Part shown: one piece after another, positions 16,580 through 25,221 of the stretch
Position numbering within the stretch: position 1 is the first letter of the stretch
Layout of the letters: every line of letters begins with the position of its first letter
Origin: F22 sp963668535
Lineage (GTDB): Bacteria; Bacteroidota; Bacteroidia; Bacteroidales; Bacteroidaceae
Direction: 5' to 3'
Assembly (NCBI GenBank): GCA_963668535.1
Contig: OY764867.1
Coordinates: forward strand, 496,001 to 560,000
DNA length: 64,000 nucleotides
Position numbers and translations under genes: made by a program
Notes under the pieces: generated by a model
What the model saw: only the letters and a program-made list of their open reading frames with translations
The model's database searches: none
What the model was told of the DNA's origin: nothing

Positions 16580-18394
16580 ATGAAGAGTAAAAACAAAAAG
16601 AGGAAAAAAGAGCAGCCAAGCCTTCAAGATAGATTGGTTGAATGGAGAGAAAACAAAGTAAGCGAAAACAAGTTTATACTAGTTCTGAGTTTTGTAGTGG
16701 GTGTGTTGACTGCAATAATTGCTTATATTCTTAAGTTGCTGATACACAACATACAACATTTCCTAACACACAGTTTTCATGCAGATAAAGCCAATTGGTT
16801 GTATCTCGTTTTTCCAGTTGTAGGTATTTTATTGACCATGTACTTTATCAAGTATATTGTTCGTGACGACATCGGACACGGAGTCACTAAAATTCTTTAT
16901 GCCATCTCGCGAAATAAGGCACGCATCAAGATGCACAATACATGGAGTAGCGTTTTGGCTAGTAGTATTACTATCGGATTTGGTGGATCAGTCGGTGCAG
17001 AATCACCTATTGTTTTAACTGGCTCTGCTATTGGTTCTAACTTGGGAAATTTCTTTCGACTCAACCAACGAACACTAATGTTACTAGTTGGATGTGGTGC
17101 ATCTGCAGCCATTTCAGGTATCTTCAAAGCACCTATTGCTGGACTTGTTTTCACTCTTGAAGTTTTGATGATAGACTTGACAATGGCTTCTCTAATGCCT
17201 TTACTGATTGCAGCAGTTTCTGCTTCAGTGGTCAGTTACTTGTTTGAGGGACAAAAAGCGATGTTTGAATTCCATTCGGCAGACGCCTTCTTTAATTTAC
17301 ATCATATTCCCTATGTCATTTTATTAGGTGTCTTATGCGGGCTCGCCTCATTGTACTTTACAAGAGCAATGAATTGGTCGGAAAGTATCTTCCGTAAATT
17401 TGACAATCCATATAAGAAATGGATGCTTGGTGGACTTGTATTAAGTATCTTGATTTTCTTATTCCCAGCTCTATATGGTGAAGGATATGACAGCATCAGC
17501 ATTCTACTAGATGGTACAACACAAACGGACTGGAATAAAGTAATGGAAGGTTCTTTCTTTGCTGGTCATAGCAACTTATTACTATTATATTTGCTTTTCA
17601 CTATTCTCTTTAAAGTTTTTGCATCTAGTGCTACCAATGGTGGTGGTGGTTGCGGTGGTCTATTTGCACCATCTTTATTTCTAGGAGCTGTCGTTGGATT
17701 CTCATACAGCAATTTTGTCAACAACATCACCAGTGCTCTAGGATTGCATGAAAAGAATTTCGCATTAGCAGGGATGGCTGGTGTCATGAGTGCTGTCATG
17801 CATGCCCCATTAACAGGTGTGTTCCTCATCGCAGAGCTCACTGGCGGGTATAGTCTTTTTGTCCCATTAATGATAACATCTGTAAGTGCTTACTTAACCA
17901 TTCTTGCATTTGAACGCCATAGCATCTATAGTATGCGTCTAGCACAAAAAGGGGAACTCTTGACACATAATAAAGATCAGTCGGTACTGACTCTTATGAA
18001 AACAGAAAATGTAGTTGAAACCAACTTCAAGACAGTAAAACCAGAAATGGATTTGGGACAACTAGTTAAAGTTATTTCAGAGTCTCATCGTAATATATTT
18101 CCTGTAATTGATGATGCAGGAGTATTAAAAGGGGTAGTCTATTTAGATGACATCCGTAATTTAATGTTCCGTCAGGAACTGTATCATCGTTTCGATGTCC
18201 AAAGATTAATGACAACCATACCAGCCACTTTGTTGAATACAGACAGGATGGATGTTGTGATGAAACGTTTTGACGATACAAAAGCTTGGAATTTACCCGT
18301 TGTTGATAACAAAGGGAAATACCTAGGATTTGTATCTAAGTCTAAGATTTTCAATACTTACCGACAAGTATTGGTTCATTTTTCTGACGAATAA
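16580..18394 (+). CDS. CLC-family chloride channel/antiporter with CBS domains
   Basis: This 604-residue inner-membrane protein begins with a very basic cytoplasmic N terminus (KSKNKKRKKEQ). About ten hydrophobic helices of the voltage-gated ClC fold follow. Selectivity and gating motifs are GGSVGAESP, which keeps the gating-type glutamate, and GGCGGLFAPSLFLGA. A pair of CBS domains occupies the last about 140 residues and may bind adenine nucleotides. It lies 138 bp after tsaC and 22 bp before the fmt start. Channel versus H+/Cl- exchanger cannot be decided by eye. Confidence 0.92.
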   Translation: MKSKNKKRKKEQPSLQDRLVEWRENKVSENKFILVLSFVVGVLTAIIAYILKLLIHNIQHFLTHSFHADKANWLYLVFPVVGILLTMYFIKYIVRDDIGHGVTKILYAISRNKARIKMHNTWSSVLASSITIGFGGSVGAESPIVLTGSAIGSNLGNFFRLNQRTLMLLVGCGASAAISGIFKAPIAGLVFTLEVLMIDLTMASLMPLLIAAVSASVVSYLFEGQKAMFEFHSADAFFNLHHIPYVILLGVLCGLASLYFTRAMNWSESIFRKFDNPYKKWMLGGLVLSILIFLFPALYGEGYDSISILLDGTTQTDWNKVMEGSFFAGHSNLLLLYLLFTILFKVFASSATNGGGGCGGLFAPSLFLGAVVGFSYSNFVNNITSALGLHEKNFALAGMAGVMSAVMHAPLTGVFLIAELTGGYSLFVPLMITSVSAYLTILAFERHSIYSMRLAQKGELLTHNKDQSVLTLMKTENVVETNFKTVKPEMDLGQLVKVISESHRNIFPVIDDAGVLKGVVYLDDIRNLMFRQELYHRFDVQRLMTTIPATLLNTDRMDVVMKRFDDTKAWNLPVVDNKGKYLGFVSKSKIFNTYRQVLVHFSDE

Positions 18395-18416
18395 TTTATT
18401 TATAATTGTACACTAC

Positions 18417-19409
18417 ATGAAGAAAGAATCACTTAAGATAATTTATATGGGAACACCTGATTTTGCGGTACTCCCATTACAAAAATTGGTTGAAGGAAAC
18501 TATAGAGTAGAAGCTGTTATCACCATGCCCGACAAGCCATCTGGACGTGGACATAAAGTTCAATTTAGTCCAGTAAAACAATATGCATTAGAGAAAAATA
18601 TCCCTCTACTACAACCTACCAATCTAAAGGATCCAGAGTTTATAGAAACACTTCGTAGTTATCAAGCCGATTTGCAGATTGTCGTTGCTTTTCGCATGCT
18701 ACCAGAAATAGTCTGGAATATGCCTCCTATGGGTACATTTAATCTACACGCTTCATTGCTCCCTCAATATCGTGGAGCGGCACCCATTAACTGGGCAGTT
18801 ATCAATGGTGATAAAGAAACGGGGATCACTACTTTTTTTCTACAACATGCAATTGATACAGGCGAGGTCATTCAACAAGAGCGTGTCCCAATTGAAGAGA
18901 CTGATGATGTAGGTATCGTACACGATAAATTGATGGTCTTGGGTGCCGACTTGGTCATTGAAACCGTTGATGCCATTTTGACTGGTAACGTCAAGACAAT
19001 TTCTCAAAACGAAATGGCTGATCCTACCACACTGCGCCCTGCACCAAAAATCTTTAAAGATACATGTCAAATTAATTGGAATCAACCAAGCAAAGTCATT
19101 TATGATTTTATTCGTGGCTTATCACCATATCCTGCAGCATGGACAACACTACAAACGCAAGATGGACAAGCAGCAGGAACCGTCAAGATATTCAAGACTC
19201 ATCGTGTAAATGAAGAAATTTCACAAGAAAGTAGCCCTGGGACTCTCATCAGTGACAATAAAAATTATCTTCGCGTGGTTACTGCAGATGGACTATTAGA
19301 AATTGATAGTTTGCAAATGCCTGGCAAAAAAAGAGTAAGTACAGGAGAATTCCTACGTGGATATAGAGAGGATATGAATACTGAGTGTTTTATACATATA
19401 GAGAATTAA
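18417..19409 (+). CDS. fmt: Methionyl-tRNA formyltransferase
   Basis: The enzyme formylates initiator Met-tRNA using 10-formyl-tetrahydrofolate. The ATG at 18417 (MKKESLKIIYMGTPDFA) gives 330 residues and the family start; the open frame upstream lies inside the CLC gene. The hallmark folate-binding SLLPQYRGAAPINWA is present, and the catalytic Asn-His-Asp set is visible as N in FNLHAS, H in the same motif and D in DTGE. A C-terminal OB-like domain starts near 210. It is followed 22 bp later by rpe. Confidence 0.96.
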   Translation: MKKESLKIIYMGTPDFAVLPLQKLVEGNYRVEAVITMPDKPSGRGHKVQFSPVKQYALEKNIPLLQPTNLKDPEFIETLRSYQADLQIVVAFRMLPEIVWNMPPMGTFNLHASLLPQYRGAAPINWAVINGDKETGITTFFLQHAIDTGEVIQQERVPIEETDDVGIVHDKLMVLGADLVIETVDAILTGNVKTISQNEMADPTTLRPAPKIFKDTCQINWNQPSKVIYDFIRGLSPYPAAWTTLQTQDGQAAGTVKIFKTHRVNEEISQESSPGTLISDNKNYLRVVTADGLLEIDSLQMPGKKRVSTGEFLRGYREDMNTECFIHIEN

Positions 19410-19431
19410 CAAACAACCTTAAAACAACAAT

Positions 19432-20094
19432 ATGAAAACAATTATTTCACCTTCACTATTATCTGCTGATTTTGCAAACCTAATGCCTGAGCTACACATG
19501 ATCAACGAAAGCGAAGCTGAATATTTGCATATCGACATGATGGATGGTGTATTTGTACCCAACATCTCTTTTGGCTTCCCTGTACTACAATGCATCAAGC
19601 CTCATCTAAAAAAGCCTATGGATGTTCACTTAATGATCGAACATCCTGAGAAATTTATTTCAGAGGTACAGGCACTAGGAGCACGAATCATGACCGTACA
19701 TCAAGAAGCATGTGTACATCTACACCGAGTCATTCAACAAATCAAAGATGCCGGTATGATGGCAGGTGTTACACTCAATCCTGCAACGCCAGTTTCGACT
19801 CTTGAAGACATCTTACCTGATGTAGACTTAGTGATGCTTATGAGTGTCAATCCTGGGTTTGGTGGACAGAAATTTATCCCTCAAACTTTGAAAAAAGTAA
19901 AACAATTACGAGAGATGATTGATGCACAAGACTTACATTGTTTAATCGAAGTAGATGGAGGAGTCAATCTAACAACTGGTCAACAATTGATAGATGCTGG
20001 AGCTAATATGTTAGTTGCTGGAAATGCCATTTTCAAAGCAGATGATCCAGAAAAGATGATCCATGATTTAGGGCAGTTAACTCCAAAAGAATAA
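19432..20094 (+). CDS. rpe: Ribulose-phosphate 3-epimerase
   Basis: The enzyme interconverts ribulose-5-phosphate and xylulose-5-phosphate in the pentose phosphate pathway. It has 220 residues and is a complete TIM barrel. Visible motifs are SPSLLSADFANL, HIDMMDGVFVPNISFG with metal-binding His and catalytic Asp, DVHLMIEHP, MSVNPGFGGQKF and EVDGGVN. It sits between fmt and comEC with 4 bp to the latter, so it is likely part of the same transcript. Confidence 0.97.
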   Translation: MKTIISPSLLSADFANLMPELHMINESEAEYLHIDMMDGVFVPNISFGFPVLQCIKPHLKKPMDVHLMIEHPEKFISEVQALGARIMTVHQEACVHLHRVIQQIKDAGMMAGVTLNPATPVSTLEDILPDVDLVMLMSVNPGFGGQKFIPQTLKKVKQLREMIDAQDLHCLIEVDGGVNLTTGQQLIDAGANMLVAGNAIFKADDPEKMIHDLGQLTPKE

Positions 20095-20098
20095 TGTC

Positions 20099-21433
20099 AT
20101 GCATCGCTATCCGGCTCTACTAGTGTTAAGTATATATGTTGGTATTCTCCTTATTTGGGGACCAAGACCAAACAAACATATACCGATAACACTGGAACAC
20201 TATACGGTAGAAATAACTAACGATGGACAAAACAAAGGAAAAACAATACAATATCCAGTGAATATACTGGGCTATTATAATACAAGGGACTCTATGTGGG
20301 TCCCTTGTTCTGTTTCTGGACAAATATACTTCTCTCTAGACTCTCTTGAAAAGCCACCAAGTATGGGTGATAATCTGATGTGTCATATGGCGTTTCATCC
20401 CATATATCACACTGGAATATGTTATATACATCAATATCAAAAGCTTCCACATCAAGCACTTACTTGGGATACAAAAACACGTCAAACCATTCATAAACAA
20501 TTTAAGGAACTTGGCTTCAATGGTGATACCCTAGGTATTGCGGAGGCACTAAGTATTGGACAGAAAACAATGGTTTCTCATACACAAAAACAACATTTTT
20601 CAGCTACTGGAGTTAGTCATGTTTTGGCCTTATCTGGTTTACATGTGGGATTATTAGCTGGGATTTTCTTGTGGAGAGAGCGCTACGATAAGAGACGATC
20701 AAGAAGATGGATGCGATTTATATTCATGGTAGGTACCTTGGCTGTTTTTACTGTTATAGCTGGAGGTGCCGCTTCACTATGTCGAGCTGTGCTATTGATT
20801 ACTTTATTCTATATCGGAAAAATATTATACAAACAAATAACTCCTGTCAATATTTTGGCTTGTGTAGCTTTGGGTCTGTTACTATATAAGCCTACATGGT
20901 TATTTGATTTGGGATTTCAATTAAGTATGCTAGCTGTGCTTGGGTTATTTATCTTGTATCCTAGCATACACTCCCTACTCTCTTTTAAAACCATAATAGG
21001 AAAAAGAATTTGGGAATTTACTGCTGTAACACTATCGGCACAACTAATTACTCTACCACTTACACTACCTATTTTTCATACCATTCCAATCTACTCACCT
21101 ATTAGCAATTTATTGGTTCTCCCACAATTAGGTCTATTATTGTATAGTCTAATGAGTATGATAATTTGTGGAGGCATCCATCCTGTTACAACAGTATTGG
21201 CTTGTTTAGTGAAAACACAAATAGGACTGCTTTTACAGACTATCAACTGGATACATCAATGGCCCAAAGGTGTATGGAACATTCACATGCATCCATTAGA
21301 AAGCGTTCCATGGATTATAGCTGTACTTTGGAGTGCGTACGTATTGCGTAAACGGACTTGGTTACAAGCCAAATTATGGTTGGTCTATGTCTTAATTTTG
21401 CTCACTATACACTATATTTTATATAGAGCGTAA
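20099..21433 (+). CDS. comEC: ComEC/Rec2 family protein, minimal form
   Basis: ComEC is the inner-membrane DNA uptake channel. This copy has 444 residues. It has one N-terminal membrane segment, a soluble region of about 120 residues, and then the ComEC/Rec2 competence domain with GDTLGIAEALSIGQK, FSATGVSHVLALSGLHVGLL and several membrane helices to the C terminus. Many Bacteroidetes homologues run to 650-800 residues with extra N-terminal helices. Others also have a metallo-beta-lactamase domain at the C terminus; none is present here. The end is clean, with no remnant frame after it. Whether it supports transformation is unknown. Confidence 0.85.
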   Translation: MHRYPALLVLSIYVGILLIWGPRPNKHIPITLEHYTVEITNDGQNKGKTIQYPVNILGYYNTRDSMWVPCSVSGQIYFSLDSLEKPPSMGDNLMCHMAFHPIYHTGICYIHQYQKLPHQALTWDTKTRQTIHKQFKELGFNGDTLGIAEALSIGQKTMVSHTQKQHFSATGVSHVLALSGLHVGLLAGIFLWRERYDKRRSRRWMRFIFMVGTLAVFTVIAGGAASLCRAVLLITLFYIGKILYKQITPVNILACVALGLLLYKPTWLFDLGFQLSMLAVLGLFILYPSIHSLLSFKTIIGKRIWEFTAVTLSAQLITLPLTLPIFHTIPIYSPISNLLVLPQLGLLLYSLMSMIICGGIHPVTTVLACLVKTQIGLLLQTINWIHQWPKGVWNIHMHPLESVPWIIAVLWSAYVLRKRTWLQAKLWLVYVLILLTIHYILYRA

Positions 21434-21503
21434 TCGCATAAATAGAAACTTGTTTACAGCGTATATTACTATGCAAACATAGTATACAGACAATGTAATC
21501 TAC

Positions 21504-22346
21504 TTATAGCTTTAACAAAGAAACAAAAGCATTAGACATATTGACAGTAGGAATATCTGCATCAGGCGAAAAGATGCCAAACACGGTAGCACCAGAGCCA
21601 CTCATCGCAGCATATAAAGCCCCCTGTTCATAAAGAAAATCCTTCACTTCACCAAGTTCTGGAAACTTAGAGAAGACGCTGCCTTCAAAATCATTGACTA
21701 AGCAATGACGCCAAGTTTCAATGGGTTGTTGAATGATATCTAATATATTTATATCACGTTTAAATGGTTTGATCTGTGCAAAAGCATCTTTCGTTGAAAC
21801 AAACACATCGGGCTTTACCAATAGTAACTGGTATCCTTCTAAAGAGAATTCTATGGGCGTAAAAATTTCTCCAATACCCTCTGCATACACTGGCTTGTTT
21901 CGAACAAAAATAGGACAATCTGCTCCTAATTTCAGTGCGTAACTTTCCAAGGTCTCATCAGACAGTTCTAAATTGGCCAAGGTATTTATTGCTTTTAGCA
22001 TAAACGTAGCATCGGCAGACCCACCACCTAATCCAGCACCTGTGGGAATATTCTTTAATAAGTGTACATTAAGTGCAGGTAAATCAAAATCTTTTGCCAA
22101 CAAATAGTAAGCTTTACACACGAGATTCTTTTCTGGATCACCTTCTATATTTAGACCATCCAGATGAAAATGTAGCGCAGATGAATGATCTCCCGTTGGG
22201 ACTTTTTCGACAGGAACATGGAGTACTTCTAAAGCATCATACAATGGGATCGGATAAAAAACAGTTTCCAAATTGTGATACCCGTCAAGACGTTTCTCTG
22301 TAATATGTAGTCCAAGATTTATCTTGGCATTAGGAAATATAATCAT
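21504..22346 (-). CDS. ispE: 4-diphosphocytidyl-2-C-methyl-D-erythritol kinase
   Basis: This GHMP kinase catalyses the fourth enzymatic step of the MEP isoprenoid pathway. It has 280 residues. The start MIIFPNAKINLGLHI is typical (AKINL with the catalytic-site Lys), the ATP-binding motif is PTGAGLGGGSADA, and the C-terminal motif is SGSGATVFG. It is convergent with comEC; the 70-bp gap holds only a weak TACTATG/CATAGTA hairpin (21467-21484). It is divergent from dnaB. Confidence 0.95.
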   Translation of the reverse strand: MIIFPNAKINLGLHITEKRLDGYHNLETVFYPIPLYDALEVLHVPVEKVPTGDHSSALHFHLDGLNIEGDPEKNLVCKAYYLLAKDFDLPALNVHLLKNIPTGAGLGGGSADATFMLKAINTLANLELSDETLESYALKLGADCPIFVRNKPVYAEGIGEIFTPIEFSLEGYQLLLVKPDVFVSTKDAFAQIKPFKRDINILDIIQQPIETWRHCLVNDFEGSVFSKFPELGEVKDFLYEQGALYAAMSGSGATVFGIFSPDADIPTVNMSNAFVSLLKL

Positions 22347-22431
22347 CGCTCATTTTTTATAATCAAATGCAATAATCGGAAAAATGTATGACATGTACAA
22401 ATTAAGGGAGTACATTCTCAATTATTTTTTC

Positions 22432-22439
22432 TACCTTTG
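22432..22439 (+). promoter_or_regulatory. -7 box of dnaB
   Basis: TACCTTTG matches the -7 consensus, 44 bp before dnaB. No TTTG is present at the -33 position, so the promoter is only half supported. Confidence 0.5.
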
Positions 22440-22483
22440 TTGACTAAAACGAAATAATTAAATTCATTTTTATATATTAAAAG

Positions 22484-24106
22484 ATGGCTCAACAATATTC
22501 TGGCAAACGTACAATTCGTGAAAGCCGCAATTCTCGTAAAAGCAGCAACGGTAAGCTCCAACCGCAAGCAGTGGAGTTGGAAGAAGCTGTACTCGGAGCT
22601 TTGATGGTAGAGCAACAAGCTATAGCTGAGGTGAGTGAAATCCTCTCACCTGAAAGTTTCTACAAACACTCACATCAATTGATATATAAAGCGATTCGAG
22701 AATTGACAGAAACTCAATCACCTATTGACTTCCTGACGGTTAAGAATCAATTAGAAAAAAATGATGATTTAGAACGAGTTGGGGGATTACCATATCTTAT
22801 GGAACTCACTCGAAATATTGCTAATTCTGCCCATATTGAGTATCATGCCAATATCATTGCACAAAAAGCTCTAGCTAGACAACTTATCACCTTCACCAGC
22901 GAAGTACAACAAGATGCTTTTGATGAAGGTTCAGATATCAGTGAGTTGATGCAAAAAGCAGAAGGAGAACTATTTAAGATATCACAAAGAAACCTGCAAA
23001 AGGATTATACTCAAATTGATCCAGTAATCAAGGAAGCACAGATTCTCCTTAGAGAAGCCCAATCTCGTGATGGCCATATGAGTGGATTAACCTCTGGATT
23101 CGACAAATTGGACGAAATGACACACGGATGGCAAAAGTCTGATTTAGTGATTATCGCCGCTCGTCCTGCAATGGGTAAAACAGCTTTTGTACTCTCAATG
23201 GCCAAGAACATGGCTGTTGATCATGACATTCCAGTTGCTATATTCTCGCTGGAAATGAGCAACGTTCAGTTAGTTAACCGTCTTTTAGTTAACGTATCAC
23301 AAGTTGAAGGGGATAAAATTAAGAGTGGTAACCTGAATTCACAAGATGCCGAAAATTTCGCTATGGGAGTACATACTCTACAAGGGAAACCTATTTATGT
23401 AGATGATACTCCATCATTGTCTGTTTTTGAGCTACGTACTAAAGCACGTCGCCTGGTGAAAGAACATGGTATTGAAATGATTATTATTGACTACTTACAA
23501 CTGATGAATGCTAGTGGTATGAAACATGGTTCACGACAAGAAGAAGTCAGTACAATATCTCGTTCGTTAAAAGGTTTGGCTAAAGAATTGAACATACCAG
23601 TTATTGCACTATCTCAGTTGAATCGTGGTGTAGAATCTCGTGAAGGGCCTGATGGAAAAAAACCTCAATTGAGTGACCTTCGTGAGTCGGGTGCAATTGA
23701 GCAAGATGCCGATATGGTTTGCTTTATCCACCGTCCTGAATATTATAAGATTAAAGAAGTCAATGGTATATCTACAGCTGGTAGAGCGATGATAATTATT
23801 GCAAAACACCGTAATGGTTCTGTTGGAGATGTAATGCTCGAATTTAAGAAAGACTTTGCTAAATTTGATAATATTGATGACACATCACTCGAAAACATCA
23901 GAATGGAAGAATACGAAACTGGTGCTGGAGCAAACGATGGGATATATCAATCTCGTCTAAACCACAATTATGGCTCTATTCCACCACCAGAAAGCAATAT
24001 GCAATCATCTGATAATTATAATGTACCAGATTTTGCAGCTGGTCTTCCCGACACATATGGCACCATGCCCCCTCCACCATCTATGGACGAAGGACAACCT
24101 TTTTAG
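22484..24106 (+). CDS. dnaB: Replicative DNA helicase DnaB
   Basis: DnaB is the hexameric 5'-3' helicase that unwinds the replication fork. The gene encodes 540 residues. The N-terminal primase-binding domain (about 25-130, LEEAVLGALMVEQQA) is followed by the RecA-like domain with Walker A AARPAMGKTAF (about 225-235), Walker B IIIDYLQLM and LSQLNRGVE, and the arginine-finger region AIEQDADMVCFIHRP. The last about 60 residues are low in complexity and rich in P, N and Y, a common Bacteroidetes tail. It has no intein. Confidence 0.97.
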   Translation: MAQQYSGKRTIRESRNSRKSSNGKLQPQAVELEEAVLGALMVEQQAIAEVSEILSPESFYKHSHQLIYKAIRELTETQSPIDFLTVKNQLEKNDDLERVGGLPYLMELTRNIANSAHIEYHANIIAQKALARQLITFTSEVQQDAFDEGSDISELMQKAEGELFKISQRNLQKDYTQIDPVIKEAQILLREAQSRDGHMSGLTSGFDKLDEMTHGWQKSDLVIIAARPAMGKTAFVLSMAKNMAVDHDIPVAIFSLEMSNVQLVNRLLVNVSQVEGDKIKSGNLNSQDAENFAMGVHTLQGKPIYVDDTPSLSVFELRTKARRLVKEHGIEMIIIDYLQLMNASGMKHGSRQEEVSTISRSLKGLAKELNIPVIALSQLNRGVESREGPDGKKPQLSDLRESGAIEQDADMVCFIHRPEYYKIKEVNGISTAGRAMIIIAKHRNGSVGDVMLEFKKDFAKFDNIDDTSLENIRMEEYETGAGANDGIYQSRLNHNYGSIPPPESNMQSSDNYNVPDFAAGLPDTYGTMPPPPSMDEGQPF

Positions 24107-24189
24107 GGTTCATATGGTAGACAAAAGTTATTGAAAAAGGCATTAGTAGACAAGAAAAATAAAAAATATCGCATTTTTCACAGCAATAG

Positions 24190-24221
24190 TTTGGATGATA
24201 AGAATTTTATCCGTACTTTTG
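24190..24221 (+). promoter_or_regulatory. Promoter of the tRNA-Ser pair
   Basis: -33 TTTG at 24190-24193 and -7 TACTTTTG at 24214-24221 have 20 bp between them. The first tRNA starts 40 bp later. Confidence 0.75.
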
Positions 24222-24260
24222 CATCGCTTTTAAGGAATAGCAGTGCTTAAAGTAGTGCTT

Positions 24261-24348
24261 GGAGAGATGGCAGAGTGATCGATTGCACCGGTCTTGAAAA
24301 CCGGCAAACCGAGAGGTTTCGGGGGTTTGAATCCCTCTCTCTCCGCCA
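24261..24348 (+). tRNA. tRNA-Ser(UGA), copy 1, with encoded CCA
   Basis: The acceptor stem GGAGAGA pairs with TCTCTCC, the discriminator is G, and CCA is encoded at 24346-24348. The anticodon stem CCGGT/ACCGG holds the loop CTTGAAA, so the anticodon is TGA (reads UCA and relatives). A long variable arm (AACCGAGAGGTTTC) and GTTTGAATC T-loop confirm a class II serine tRNA. Confidence 0.96.
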
Positions 24349-24392
24349 AGACGACATGAATAATGACGTACATGATTACCTTATAAAGCACT

Positions 24393-24477
24393 GGAGAGAT
24401 GGCAGAGTGATCGATTGCACCGGTCTTGAAAACCGGCAAACCGAGAGGTTTCGGGGGTTTGAATCCCTCTCTCTCCG
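24393..24477 (+). tRNA. tRNA-Ser(UGA), copy 2, without encoded CCA
   Basis: The mature sequence is identical to copy 1 from the first base to the discriminator G, with the same TGA anticodon. It is followed by CTT instead of CCA, so the tail must be added by the CCA enzyme. It lies 44 bp after copy 1 and is co-transcribed with it. Confidence 0.96.
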
Positions 24478-24494
24478 CTTTTCATATCGTAATA

Positions 24495-24539
24495 AAGAGT
24501 CCAGATAGCACTTATTTTGTACTGTATGGACTCTTTTTT
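24495..24539 (+). terminator. Intrinsic terminator of the tRNA-Ser pair
   Basis: AAGAGTCCA (24495-24503) pairs with TGGACTCTT (24527-24535), followed by TTTT. Confidence 0.8.
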
Positions 24540-24576
24540 GTACGTTAGACAAAGAATTGCCAAAACTTTAATCCCA

Positions 24577-24948
24577 TTAAAGAAGCTCTACTTCACTCAC
24601 TTTTTCATTTGGAAATTTCTTTCTCAAACGATAACGCATTGTGTACACGCTGGCCTTTGCAACTTTAAATATCTTAGCAATATCCGACGTGCTAATTCCA
24701 ACACTGAAACAAATCATGTACCTTGTATCAATGTTTGTAATATGCTTGGACGACATCTTTCGAATTTCTTCAAACCTGATGTAGTCAAAGCGAGATAGAA
24801 TAAGCAAATAGTGTTTTTTCATCCTTTCATCTATGCTACTCATTCTCACTTTCTCTTGTACTAGAGCCCACTGTTGAAGACATGGAAATTCCGCCTGCAA
24901 CATTACAAAATCAGGACTATTTTCTCTTAACGTTGTATTCATAATCAA
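24577..24948 (-). CDS. Small helix-turn-helix protein (LuxR-like C-terminal domain)
   Basis: This 123-residue protein was not recognised as a named gene. The C-terminal third reads SVGISTSDIAKIFKVAKAS, then VYTMRYRLRKKF, which is the HTH found at the end of large Bacteroidetes TPR-type and DUF6377-type regulators. The first two thirds look helical and contain no TPR, membrane segment or receiver domain. It could be a standalone regulator or the surviving end of a larger one. A good -7 box (25062-25055) lies about 110 bp before its start, which favours a live gene. MNTTL at 24942 is an alternative start. It is downstream of buk on the same strand, but a strong terminator separates them. Confidence 0.6.
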   Translation of the reverse strand: MIMNTTLRENSPDFVMLQAEFPCLQQWALVQEKVRMSSIDERMKKHYLLILSRFDYIRFEEIRKMSSKHITNIDTRYMICFSVGISTSDIAKIFKVAKASVYTMRYRLRKKFPNEKVSEVELL

Positions 24949-25054
24949 TATTAGCTTTAAGATTTACAGATAATACTCATAACTAGTAGAAACCGTCACT
25001 TTAGTTAGTGTAATAATACATTTATAACAATCTTTTACCATAACGTGCTTTATG

Positions 25055-25062
25055 CAAAGTTA
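25055..25062 (-). promoter_or_regulatory. -7 box upstream of the small HTH gene
   Basis: On the minus strand this reads TAACTTTG, a TAnnTTTG match. It lies in the 273-bp gap 24949-25221, which otherwise holds very AT-rich sequence and the buk terminator. No clear -33 TTTG is present. Confidence 0.45.
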
Positions 25063-25160
25063 ATAAATAATATTTATTTACATAAACATGACATAGTTTT
25101 ATTTGTTAATCTATACTAATTTGACCATAAAAGAAAAATAAAGACTAATATGCTATCTAT

Positions 25161-25200
25161 AAAAAAAAAAGGGTATGCCGCAATTGATACGGCATACCCT
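25161..25200 (-). terminator. Intrinsic terminator of ptb-buk
   Basis: GGGTATGCCG (25171-25180) pairs with CGGCATACCC (25190-25199). On the minus strand the hairpin is followed by a run of ten T (25170-25161). Confidence 0.92.
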
Positions 25201-25221
25201 CATATTATTTTCTAATAAAAA

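Noticed and set aside
21434..21503. Frameshifted remainder of ComEC after its stop
   Set aside because: The 70-bp gap before the convergent ispE gene is too short to hold a lactamase-like domain and shows no continuing similarity.
24275..24508. A 77-codon ORF with a repeated peptide over the tRNA genes
   Set aside because: It is the translation of the two tRNA-Ser genes; the repeat is caused by their identity. Similar reverse-strand ORFs there are also artefacts.
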